The position numbers were made by a program, and so were the translations under genes. From the NCBI GenBank assembly GCA_017306715.1, contig JAFKHV010000030.1, forward strand, positions 1 to 38,436: DNA of 38,436 nt, read 5' to 3'. Below the pieces are notes generated by a model. It worked only from the letters and a program-made list of their open reading frames with translations, searched no databases and was not told the DNA's origin. Each line of letters opens with the position of its first letter. The stretch's first letter is position 1. Shown here one piece after another: positions 1 to 8,797 of the stretch. The DNA comes from Legionella sp. Its GTDB lineage: Bacteria; Pseudomonadota; Gammaproteobacteria; Legionellales; Legionellaceae.

Positions 1-3000
1 GTGGAGGAATTATTAGATATAACCACAGGTCCTACGGATCAGGGGGTGCGTCTGGTTCCCCTGGAATATTATAACGGTTTGCACATTGAACTCGATGAGA
101 TACAAAATAATGCAAAAAATGTAAAGTTACCGGCTTTAATTAGTGGCGCTCCAGGTTCCGGTAAGTCTTGTGTAGCCCTTGCGGTTTTAGCTCAGGCGGT
201 AAGATTGGGTGTCACTTTAGATAAAACCATATGCTACATCACGGAATCTCCCTTTTTGCAAGAGCGAATGCAAACCATGTGGTCAGAACATCCTTTGGCA
301 CAAAATCTGCCCTTAAATCGAGTGCAATTTATGAGCTTTGAGCAGGTAATGCGTGCTCAATGTGAACATCTTGCGGGTTTAGAATCGGTAGGAGAACCAT
401 TTTTTGCTGCTTGGTTTAAAAATTATCAGAAAAAAAATCAGAAAGTGATTGTGCTAAAACAACCAGTAGCCTTGATTTATCAGGAGCTTTGTATTCTTAG
501 TGCTTTAGCAACAGAAGAATATTTGCAGTTGGGTAAACGACAAAGTCTAGTCGCCGATGAGAGCAGCCGGCGCTGGTTAATGACGATGAAATCCCATTAC
601 CAGGAATTTTTACAACTAAATAAAAAGGTGGACTTTCATTTATTTACTTATCCCTCTCCCGTCTCTAAATATGGGCTAATAGTCGTCGATGAAGGACAAG
701 ATTATACCGCATTGCAGCTGGAGCAATTGGCCCAGCTATCAGGATTTCAAATCCTGATTTGTCAGGATACATTACAAAGTGTTTATGAGGTTAAAGCCCA
801 TAGTATACGTTTCGAACAAAAATTATTTACGCAAAATATTAAATTATCACGTACCGAACTTCAGGGTACTTATCGTTGTCCCCTTAAAGTAGTCGACGTT
901 GCTAATCGCTGGTTAGAATTAAAATACCTTTTATTGGGTGGGACGAGTGATAAATATGAGGCCGGTGTGATTAAACCGCATCAAGATGCTGTTCAGGGCA
1001 CAGTGCGTTGGTATGCAGAGCAGCCAACTGCTGAAGATTTAGCTTTATTAAAAAGCTATGCCCAAACTACACGCTTTGCGGTGGTTACCACCGCTGATCG
1101 CATTACCGAAGCACAACAGTTATTTGGTACCCCCTTAGTATTTACCGCGGCGCAAATAAAAGGTCTGGATTATGAGACTGTTTTATTATACCAGCTGCTT
1201 AATACCCCGGCGTTGATCGAGGCGAATAAGCGGTTACAGAAAAAATTTCCACAAGGAATAAATTTTTTTAACACAAGTCATCATCGTGCTAAATTTTCTA
1301 GCGAAGAGGAACATCTACTGACCGCATTTAACCAAGTGTTTACTGCGACAACCCGAATGACGCAGCAGCTGCTGGTTTGGCAAAAAATAACGCATGACAT
1401 CGGTATTCTGGCAAACAGTTGGCAAAAGACATTTATATCCGAGCAGGATAACAGTTTGCTCTTAGTCGATGATGTTGCAACAGATTGGCAATTGGAAGCA
1501 GAGAGACAACAGTGGATGGGCAATGACGACATTGCAGAAGCCATCATCCGCGAGAAAATTAAATCGACAGAGCCGCATCAAACTTCAAAGATAGTGGTCG
1601 AGAAAAAGGCTAAGCAACAGGAAAATTCCGCCAATACGGGCCTGATATCAGAAAAAAAACTACGAGCTTGTCTTAGAGACACTGAAGCACTAAGCTATTT
1701 ATTTACCATCAATGCTGGCAGCTGCATTCTTATCCAAGTGTTCCAACATCCAAAATTGGAAAAAATACTCTTGTCTGGCTTAACGCATACTTACCTTAAA
1801 ATACGGTTTGTAGAAGAACTCTTGAAAACAAAATTAAATGCAAAACCCTTATTAACCGAACTGATAAAACTAAAGGGTTTTGCAACATTTATGAGAAAAA
1901 ATTCTGATCTATGGGTCTTGGTACCTTTGCAGTTTTTGGGACAAGAATTTTTAAATCAGAATGGTGAAAAAACCACTTTTTTCAAAGAAATGGTTAATTC
2001 ATCGTTGGGGTGCGAATTTCTAAGTATTTGCTTAAAAAGTTCGGGTATCTTAGTAGATAATATAAAATATGAAAATCTAATAGCCTGTTCGTTAAACGAA
2101 TATCCTATATTTGTCTCATTAATTATCAATCAGCAATCTCCACAAAATCTTTTGCAAGAGCTCATCCATAAATTTCCTACTCATTTTAAAAAAATGCAAG
2201 CCAATGATTTAACGAATATTTATCCAGAAAGTTTTAGTAAAATGGCTCATACGTCTTTGTTATATTGGTTGGCAAGCTGTGGGAAAAATACCCTTTCTAT
2301 TTTATTGACCAGCTTACCTCATCTCGTTCTGTCACAATATGCATTCGATTATTTTGTTTGTTTTTTCTACGAATATAAAGAGCGCCGCTCAGTGTTTTAT
2401 CATTTATTCGTCGAAGAACAAGACGCATTTAATGAAAATATTTGGAATGATTATGGTTTTAATAAACTACTCAATATTCCAGAAAATGAGTTATTTGCCT
2501 TGTTGCGTAGAAAAAACAATTGGTCCGACCAATATTCTTTCGATTATACCCATTTGTATCAATTAGCCCGGACTTCCTCTGGATGCGGATTTCTTTTGTA
2601 TCTTATCAAATTAAAACCACAGCTTCTTACCTCTCTTAAGCAGGAAGATTTACTGCAGGTGCAATTTTTTAATAGCTATCAAGACAGCGTTTGTAGCGCC
2701 TTAGTTCGCAGTGCTCCAGGAAGGCAGATATTAAACACACTAATGCAATTAAATCCACTCCTGTTTCAAGGCATAACTTTAAATTGGTTAAGACAAGGGC
2801 TCGCAGATGAAGAGAATGCCACGAATTTGTTTCATCTAAGTAAGGACAACCAAGGAGTGGGTTTTCTTTTTAATTTAATGCAAATGAATCCTGAGTTACA
2901 GGGCATCGAGTATGTATATCTTGGTTGTCCTTACAGTAATCGTCACGAAGGATATGTTAATGCCAGCGCTTTTTATAATTTATCAAAATCAAATAATGGA

Positions 3001-3939
3001 CATAAAATTCTTGAATTATTGCTCCATAAGGAACAATTTTTAGCAAAGATTGGTATGGGGATGCTCACTCTGAACACGTATAGTGGTGACAAATGCCTCT
3101 ATCATTCATTACATCTTCTCGTGCAATACCATTCCTTTATGGGGCTAGATAATCCCATTTGGATACAACTGATGGACCGTCGCGCAGACCTTAAGTCGGA
3201 GATTATGGGGCAATATCTTCTTGATTATTACGGTCCTATAAAAAATTGCTTTCTTTTTTGTGCGATGATTGAAACTGCTATTGGCAAAAAATGCTTGTAT
3301 GATTATTGGCAAGAGGGTAATCATTTTAAAGAATTTTTAACGGCGTATGAAGATAAACTGAGTTATGGAAAAATCAAGTCTTATACCGAAGAACGCATGA
3401 AGGTCCCAGCGAAAATCATTTTTGATTTTATCCTCAGTAGAAAACCATCTACTCTAAAGAGTTATTCTCTGAAAAAATTAATCAAACTGATAGGTTTTAG
3501 TAAAAATCCTTTTATGTATTATTTAACGCACCCGGATTTTTTCCTTACGCAATTTAAAATGGTGTTACAGCAATACCCACAGGCAGCTCAGTCGATTATC
3601 GTTGATGATTTACTCGAAAAAAACAATATGATTTTATCGCAAATTTTACATATTAAAGAGGGGATCAGTCTACTATACGAGATAGTAAGTAAGAACCCAT
3701 CGTTGCTCTCGTGTCTAAAACAAATACCGGATAATTCGGCGTTATGGCTGCTATTTAAAAATCCAGATGGCGATAAAATCATGGGTCTATATAATGACTT
3801 ATTGATTAGAAAAAAAGCGATCATTAAGGAGGCGTTTTTTAGCCAAGAAACTCATGACTCCCAAGTAATTAAAGAGCTTGATCCATTTTATCCATACGAT
3901 GATTCTGCAGAAATACCTTGGCGACCAAACTCTAAGTGA
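1..3939 (+). CDS. Giant SF1 helicase-like NTPase with C-terminal helical repeats (5' truncated)
   Basis: This is the first of three paralogues in the window (others at 30456-34007 and 34302-38057). The frame is open from base 1. The GTG there is probably an internal Val codon, because the Walker A motif lies at residues 49-56 here but at 149-156 in the complete paralogues; about 100 N-terminal residues, including a RelE/ParE-like fold, should lie outside the window. Visible SF1/UvrD-like motifs are Walker A GAPGSGKS, motif II VVDEGQD (228-234), motif III CQDTLQSVY (254-262), GTYRCP (289-294) and a motif VI-like TATTR near 450. The family-specific EYLQLGKR block is near 173. From about residue 560 to 1290 there are roughly ten degenerate helical repeats with a G-x-x-x-L core and frequent NP-x-L, for example TSSGCGFLLYLI and SAPGRQILNTLM. 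The tail RPNSK resembles RPTK of the second paralogue. The NTPase call is secure; the biological role is unknown. Confidence 0.85.
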   Translation: MEELLDITTGPTDQGVRLVPLEYYNGLHIELDEIQNNAKNVKLPALISGAPGSGKSCVALAVLAQAVRLGVTLDKTICYITESPFLQERMQTMWSEHPLAQNLPLNRVQFMSFEQVMRAQCEHLAGLESVGEPFFAAWFKNYQKKNQKVIVLKQPVALIYQELCILSALATEEYLQLGKRQSLVADESSRRWLMTMKSHYQEFLQLNKKVDFHLFTYPSPVSKYGLIVVDEGQDYTALQLEQLAQLSGFQILICQDTLQSVYEVKAHSIRFEQKLFTQNIKLSRTELQGTYRCPLKVVDVANRWLELKYLLLGGTSDKYEAGVIKPHQDAVQGTVRWYAEQPTAEDLALLKSYAQTTRFAVVTTADRITEAQQLFGTPLVFTAAQIKGLDYETVLLYQLLNTPALIEANKRLQKKFPQGINFFNTSHHRAKFSSEEEHLLTAFNQVFTATTRMTQQLLVWQKITHDIGILANSWQKTFISEQDNSLLLVDDVATDWQLEAERQQWMGNDDIAEAIIREKIKSTEPHQTSKIVVEKKAKQQENSANTGLISEKKLRACLRDTEALSYLFTINAGSCILIQVFQHPKLEKILLSGLTHTYLKIRFVEELLKTKLNAKPLLTELIKLKGFATFMRKNSDLWVLVPLQFLGQEFLNQNGEKTTFFKEMVNSSLGCEFLSICLKSSGILVDNIKYENLIACSLNEYPIFVSLIINQQSPQNLLQELIHKFPTHFKKMQANDLTNIYPESFSKMAHTSLLYWLASCGKNTLSILLTSLPHLVLSQYAFDYFVCFFYEYKERRSVFYHLFVEEQDAFNENIWNDYGFNKLLNIPENELFALLRRKNNWSDQYSFDYTHLYQLARTSSGCGFLLYLIKLKPQLLTSLKQEDLLQVQFFNSYQDSVCSALVRSAPGRQILNTLMQLNPLLFQGITLNWLRQGLADEENATNLFHLSKDNQGVGFLFNLMQMNPELQGIEYVYLGCPYSNRHEGYVNASAFYNLSKSNNGHKILELLLHKEQFLAKIGMGMLTLNTYSGDKCLYHSLHLLVQYHSFMGLDNPIWIQLMDRRADLKSEIMGQYLLDYYGPIKNCFLFCAMIETAIGKKCLYDYWQEGNHFKEFLTAYEDKLSYGKIKSYTEERMKVPAKIIFDFILSRKPSTLKSYSLKKLIKLIGFSKNPFMYYLTHPDFFLTQFKMVLQQYPQAAQSIIVDDLLEKNNMILSQILHIKEGISLLYEIVSKNPSLLSCLKQIPDNSALWLLFKNPDGDKIMGLYNDLLIRKKAIIKEAFFSQETHDSQVIKELDPFYPYDDSAEIPWRPNSK

Positions 3940-4037
3940 TGCTGTTAATTCCGAACTCATTGATTTAGTTATATACTTTAAAATACACCAGGAGCCACAC
4001 GTTAATAAATCCAAAGTAAACAGGGATGGAGAGCATG

Positions 4038-5225
4038 ATGCAACAAAGAAATTCAGTAAACAGCAAAAGAAAAGCACGGCGCAAATTACCATTTGAATGT
4101 GTGGCGCTGGTGTTACAAGGAGGTGGGGCGCTGGGTTCCTATCAAGCAGGCGTTTTTCAGGCACTCGATGAAGCCGATGTCTGCCCTGATTGGGTTGCGG
4201 GTATTTCTATTGGTGCAATTAATGCTGCGATTATCGCCGGAAATGCACCCGAAGATCGTGTCGCGCAATTGCGTGGTTTTTGGGAGACCATTACCGCGAA
4301 TCCAGGTGGTGATTGGCTATGTGCTTTTGAAGACTGGATGACTCATGGCGATTTAGCACGTGGTTTATATAATCGCTGGAGTGCATGGCATACTCTTTTT
4401 TCTGGGGCTAATGATTTTTTTAAATTAAGGCCAATCGCTCCTTGTTTTCATCCAGATGGAACGACTGAGGCGACCAGTTTTTATAATACGGAGATGCTTA
4501 AATCAACCCTTGAGCGTTTCATCGATTTTGATCGCATTAATTCTGGAGCATTACGTCTAAGTTTAGGTGCGGTTAATGTTCGTTCAGGTAATTTCGTCTA
4601 TTTTGATAATCAACATTATAAAATAGGGCCAGAACATGTCATGGCAAGCGGTTCATTACCCCCAGGCTTTGCCGCGACCGAGATTGAAGGTGAATTCTAT
4701 TGGGATGGAGGTTTAATTTCCAATACCCCTTTACAATGGGTGGTCGATGGCGATACCCGACAAGACACCCTAGCTTTTCAAGTCGATCTCTGGAGTGCCC
4801 AGGGAGAATTGCCTCATAATTTACTGGAGGTTATGACGCGACAAAAAGAAATACAATATTCCAGTCGGACCAGGGCTGCCACCAATCATTTTAAGCAACT
4901 ACAACGTGCCCGTGCTGCACTCGCTAATTTGTTGGAAAAATTACCCCCAGAGATGGAAAACGATCGGGATGTCCGTCTGCTAAAACGAATTGCTGATCGC
5001 AAAGTATACAATATTATCCATCTAATTTATCACGCCAAACAATATGAGGGGCATTCCAAGGATTATGAGTTTTCGCGACTATCCATGCATGATCATTGGA
5101 CTGCGGGTTATCATGATGCGTTGCGCACCTTGCGTCATCCTGAAATTTTTCAAAGACCCAAAGCGGCCTCCGGGGTGTTTACTTTTGATATCGCGCGGGA
5201 TGGGGAAATGGGGTCTTTAAGATAA
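4038..5225 (+). CDS. Patatin-like phospholipase with DUF3734-type C-terminus (PatD-like)
   Basis: Predicted cytoplasmic or secreted lipid acyl hydrolase of the patatin family, about 395 residues. Visible motifs are the oxyanion loop GGGALG (28-33), the nucleophile elbow GISIG with Ser57, and the catalytic Asp223 in WDGGLISNTP, so the Ser-Asp dyad is intact. The C-terminal third, with YEGHSKDYEFSRLS and HWTAGYHDALRTL, matches the DUF3734 extension common in proteobacterial patatins. In L. pneumophila a protein of this type (PatD) is known to be encoded in an operon with the 3-hydroxybutyrate dehydrogenase bdhA; no bdhA is visible here, so this is either a relocated orthologue or a paralogue. 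ATG codons exist at 4026, 4035 and 4038. I chose 4038 because GGAG at 4028-4031 gives a 6-base spacing. The substrate cannot be read from the sequence. Confidence 0.9.
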   Translation: MQQRNSVNSKRKARRKLPFECVALVLQGGGALGSYQAGVFQALDEADVCPDWVAGISIGAINAAIIAGNAPEDRVAQLRGFWETITANPGGDWLCAFEDWMTHGDLARGLYNRWSAWHTLFSGANDFFKLRPIAPCFHPDGTTEATSFYNTEMLKSTLERFIDFDRINSGALRLSLGAVNVRSGNFVYFDNQHYKIGPEHVMASGSLPPGFAATEIEGEFYWDGGLISNTPLQWVVDGDTRQDTLAFQVDLWSAQGELPHNLLEVMTRQKEIQYSSRTRAATNHFKQLQRARAALANLLEKLPPEMENDRDVRLLKRIADRKVYNIIHLIYHAKQYEGHSKDYEFSRLSMHDHWTAGYHDALRTLRHPEIFQRPKAASGVFTFDIARDGEMGSLR

Positions 5226-5291
5226 AAATATTCTTCTTAACTTTAATCCATGGTAGATTTCTCTATTCATACGCAGGATGGAGGCTCTATC

Positions 5292-6038
5292 ATGAAGTTT
5301 ACTACTTATGGATTATGGAATATCGCACGTTTGCAACTTGTGGATGATTTGTCAAAAATACCGGAGTTACACGAGCGTAGGCATGAAGTGGAGGACTTAT
5401 TGTTAGAAGAGGTCATTACTGCAATCCTGGAGAAAGCTTATGTATGTCAGGATGACTTAGCAAGAAATAATCCAAATATGCCTTTAAAAGAAAAAGTCTT
5501 GATCACACATAAACAATCATTAACCGCAGTCTTACCTTGTCTCGTAAGTAAATTAAACCTTTCTGAAGATAAAATAAACCAAGCAGTTGCCTCATTTTGT
5601 GCACGTGCTTATGAATTTAGTGAAACGCATGTGGATTATTTATTGCGGTTGGCCGAAGTCAGTGGTCAAGCCAAAAATGAGATAATTGATGAATTGTATG
5701 GTAATTGTTTTCGTAGCGAGCATGCTGCTCTTGCTCGTAGGTTACAATTTAATGATGGCGAAGTTTTGAAAAAAGCAACAGACGCGGTGCGCCAGGAGAT
5801 TATTATCAGCTGTCCTTCAGAGTTGCAAAACATCATGCAAGAGCATTGCCTCTACATGAAAGAAGTTGCAGCACAAAAAGAACCAAACTCAACTTTTTAT
5901 GCTGATTTTCAAGCTGAAATGCATCAAAGCATGGAAGAGTTCAAGCAAAAGATCAAAGAGCAAAAACACGCGCAACGTTTCTTTAAGCTTGAGACCTTAG
6001 AAAATAAAACAGAATCGACGCATCTGACTTTAAAGTAA
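5292..6038 (+). CDS. Hypothetical soluble alpha-helical protein
   Basis: A 248-residue protein I do not recognise. The ATG at 5292 has a strong GGAGG 8 bases upstream, whereas the in-frame ATG at 5250 has no ribosome binding site, so the shorter form is preferred. There is no signal peptide or membrane segment. The sequence is charged and predicted helical throughout, with a Lys/Glu/Gln-rich C-terminal region (around MEEFKQKIKEQKHAQRFF) that could form a short coiled coil. It lies 66 bases after the patatin gene on the same strand and may be co-transcribed with it. It converges with the next gene. No catalytic motif was found. Confidence 0.7.
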   Translation: MKFTTYGLWNIARLQLVDDLSKIPELHERRHEVEDLLLEEVITAILEKAYVCQDDLARNNPNMPLKEKVLITHKQSLTAVLPCLVSKLNLSEDKINQAVASFCARAYEFSETHVDYLLRLAEVSGQAKNEIIDELYGNCFRSEHAALARRLQFNDGEVLKKATDAVRQEIIISCPSELQNIMQEHCLYMKEVAAQKEPNSTFYADFQAEMHQSMEEFKQKIKEQKHAQRFFKLETLENKTESTHLTLK

Positions 6039-6192
6039 GGCGAATGATCGATACTTTTTTGCTCCAATCTGAGAGTTAAATATAAACGTTTTAGGCTTGG
6101 GGCACCTTGTCCTGTTATGCAATAATAGCGCATAGACGTAATGTCCCAGCGTCACATTAAGTACTTACCTGATGCGCTTGATTATCTCAGTG

Positions 6193-7092
6193 TTAAAACT
6201 TAGGACTAAAAGTAAATTCATGTTGCTCAATATAAGCGTTTAAAAGCTCTATTTTTCGATTCAAGTAATCTTGTGAACGAGCGCTTTCAAGAGAAAAATG
6301 TGTGGATGCAGGTAACTGAGAGAACATTTCATATAATTTTTCAATTTGCTCATGACGTCCCTTGGTTAATCCAAAAAATGTGAAATGACTTAAGGTGTAT
6401 GAGAACGAATTTTTATTAATTTTCTTCTGAGTGATTGCTTTTATCTGCATTAATGTGCTTATGGGATTAGTTGAACTTTTAAACAAATCTCTAATCAGCT
6501 TGATTCCCGAACTATTGGAGCCGGAAAATTTAGGTGATAAAAGTTTTTCTTTTAAGCATTCATATGCTGTTGTTATATCGATTGCATTACCTAGAGTAGG
6601 TTCTTTTTCAGCTGGAAATTCATTGGGTGTTAACGTAGGTGCTTGTAAAATATTTTGCTTAATCTCGACTCTGAGTTCATCACCTGTAGAAATGGGTTCA
6701 GGGGCATCTATTTCTTTAAAAAAATTTAGAGACTGAAAAATTTTAAATATTTCTATTCCATAGGCTAGATGGTTATCTAAAAATATCCTACGTACCTCAG
6801 ACTTTTTATGGCGATTTTTACCCTTATCTTTGCCATTGAGATAAACAGTTAAATTTGCAATGATGTTTAGATGCCGCTCTAAACAAAGCAACTGGAACAA
6901 CTTGACCTCTTTTATGGCGGGTGGTATTTTTTCGACCAGTTCTTTTTGAGCTTCGTCTAAAGCAGCGGCGGCCTTATCCCATGACTTAATATCATAAGTA
7001 ACTGGAAGTTGTGCGTTATAAGGTATGTGATTACTTCGATGAGAAACCTTTAATGCAAAGTCGATGGCAGCATTTTGTTTATATCTGGGCAT
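6193..7092 (-). CDS. Hypothetical protein, possible accessory/effector-type gene
   Basis: A 299-residue basic protein with no family I can name. The start at 7092 is preferred over the upstream in-frame GTG (7107) because AAAGG lies about 7 bases before this ATG. It has no signal peptide and no membrane segment. The N-terminal half is helical (LDEAQKELVEKIPPAIKEVK). A low-complexity Pro/Glu/Thr linker around residues 135-165 separates it from a second helical region, ending in EQHEFTFSPKF. It stands alone, convergent with the upstream gene and followed by about 200 bases of AT-rich sequence. An isolated, soluble, two-part protein of unknown family is a common profile for Legionella Dot/Icm substrates, but nothing here proves that. 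Confidence 0.65.
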   Translation of the reverse strand: MPRYKQNAAIDFALKVSHRSNHIPYNAQLPVTYDIKSWDKAAAALDEAQKELVEKIPPAIKEVKLFQLLCLERHLNIIANLTVYLNGKDKGKNRHKKSEVRRIFLDNHLAYGIEIFKIFQSLNFFKEIDAPEPISTGDELRVEIKQNILQAPTLTPNEFPAEKEPTLGNAIDITTAYECLKEKLLSPKFSGSNSSGIKLIRDLFKSSTNPISTLMQIKAITQKKINKNSFSYTLSHFTFFGLTKGRHEQIEKLYEMFSQLPASTHFSLESARSQDYLNRKIELLNAYIEQHEFTFSPKF

Positions 7093-7309
7093 TATTTGAC
7101 CTTTCACTGCAAAATTTGCATCAATATATCATAAATATTTCATTTATCCATCAGGCTGAGGATGAACATTATGTAAAATTCATAGAATAATTTAATTACT
7201 CTAAAATAATACTGGGCTACTACTAGATATATCATGATAAAATAAATATAGATCGCTTTGGGCGACTAAAGGCTATTGTGTGCAACATTGATTTTGACTT
7301 GGTTTAGGA

Positions 7310-8797
7310 TCAATTTTGGGTAGTGACACGTAGCACCTCAGCTAACGAAGTATCTCCAGCTAAAACGCGCTTAAAACCGTCATCTCTAATGCTCGGAGTC
7401 GTGGGCCGTAAATAATTTTCCATTGCATGTAAGCTTTCCTGGCGGTGGATCATGCCCCGGAGTACATCATCAACAACAATTAATTCATAAATACTCGTCC
7501 GGCCACGGTAGCCCAGATGGTTACATTCGTCGCAGCCCTTAGGTTCACAAACTTTGGATAGATCAATTGAGGGATTAAGTCCCATAAGTTCTAATTCATC
7601 GGGACGCAATGTATGTGGGATTTTACATGATGTACATAATTTTCTTACCAGACGTTGTGCAATTAAGCCAACAATACTAGACGATAATAAAAAGGACTCA
7701 ACACCCATGTCACGTAGGCGGGTAAGGGCACCCAAAGCACTGTTGGTATGGAGCGTTGAGAGCACTAAATGGCCGGTGAGACTGGCCTGAACGGCGATTT
7801 CAGCGGTTTCCAGATCACGAATTTCTCCAATCATCACCACGTCAGGATCTTGTCGTAAAATCGCTCTGAGACCTTTTGCAAAGGTCATCTGCACTTTGGT
7901 ATTAACCTGCGTTTGGCCAATGCCTTCCAGATCGTATTCAATTGGATCTTCAATGGTCAAAATATTGCGCGTTACTTCATTTAATTCCGTGAGCATTGCA
8001 TACAGGGATGTTGTTTTTCCCGACCCAGTGGGTCCTGTAACCAGGATTATGCCGTGAGGTTCAGCAATGAGTTGGCGAATTGTACCTACAGTTGCCTCAG
8101 ACATTCCTAACAAGCTCAGGTCTAATTGCGCGGCTTGTTTATCCAAAATCCGCATTACCACACGCTCGCCGTGATTTGATGGCAGCGTGGATACGCGCAC
8201 GTCAATATTATGTCCACCAATACGTAAAGAGATTCGCCCATCTTGAGGGATGCGTTTCTCAGCGATATCTAATTTAGCCATCACTTTAACGCGCGAAATG
8301 ACTAAAGGCGCAATTGCTCGTTGAATCTCTAAAACTTCGTGTAAAACACCGTCAATACGGTTTCGTACTAATACGCGGTCTTCATAGGTCTCGATGTGAA
8401 TGTCAGACGCTTTTTGTTTGATTGCTTGCGTGAATAAAGCATTTAATAAGCGGATAATGGGTGCATCATCTTGATTTTCCAATAAGTCTTCGCTTTGGGG
8501 AAGTTGGCTGGCTAACAAAGATAAATCCATATCTTCTTCCATACCTCCGGCTGCTTCCAAAACAGATGATTTCGATTGATAAACATTGGCTAAATGATGT
8601 TGGAAGGTCGCTTCATCGACACTATGTAACTTAATATCCTGCTTTAAGATGCGTTGCACCTCAGCTAAAGACTGTAGCGTTGCTTGTGGCAAATGGTATA
8701 CCAGAATTTGCTCCTGATCGAATCCAGGAACAACGACAATACCCTGTGATTTCGCAAAGCTATAGGGAATCTGGGGAAACTTACCTGATTCACTCAT
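7310..8797 (-). CDS. lspE: Type II secretion ATPase LspE (GspE family)
   Basis: Cytoplasmic hexameric ATPase that powers pseudopilus assembly in type II secretion. The 495 residues are normal for GspE. Visible elements in order: N1E-like domain (1-100), Walker A GPTGSGKT (255-262), Asp box around 199-218, Walker B VVMIGEIRD (320-328), His box STLHTN (347-352), and the zinc-binding tetracysteine module with Cys388, Cys391, Cys422 and Cys425. The ATG at 8797 follows the lspD stop codon directly (TAAATG), so the two genes are very likely translationally coupled and in one operon. The other lsp genes (lspF-K, lspC, lspL/M) are not in the window; in Legionella the lsp genes are known to be scattered over several loci, which fits. 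Confidence 0.97.
   Translation of the reverse strand: MSESGKFPQIPYSFAKSQGIVVVPGFDQEQILVYHLPQATLQSLAEVQRILKQDIKLHSVDEATFQHHLANVYQSKSSVLEAAGGMEEDMDLSLLASQLPQSEDLLENQDDAPIIRLLNALFTQAIKQKASDIHIETYEDRVLVRNRIDGVLHEVLEIQRAIAPLVISRVKVMAKLDIAEKRIPQDGRISLRIGGHNIDVRVSTLPSNHGERVVMRILDKQAAQLDLSLLGMSEATVGTIRQLIAEPHGIILVTGPTGSGKTTSLYAMLTELNEVTRNILTIEDPIEYDLEGIGQTQVNTKVQMTFAKGLRAILRQDPDVVMIGEIRDLETAEIAVQASLTGHLVLSTLHTNSALGALTRLRDMGVESFLLSSSIVGLIAQRLVRKLCTSCKIPHTLRPDELELMGLNPSIDLSKVCEPKGCDECNHLGYRGRTSIYELIVVDDVLRGMIHRQESLHAMENYLRPTTPSIRDDGFKRVLAGDTSLAEVLRVTTQN

Noticed and set aside
1..3. GTG at base 1 as the true start of the left giant gene
   Set aside because: Alignment with the complete paralogues places about 100 residues upstream, so the window edge cuts the gene.
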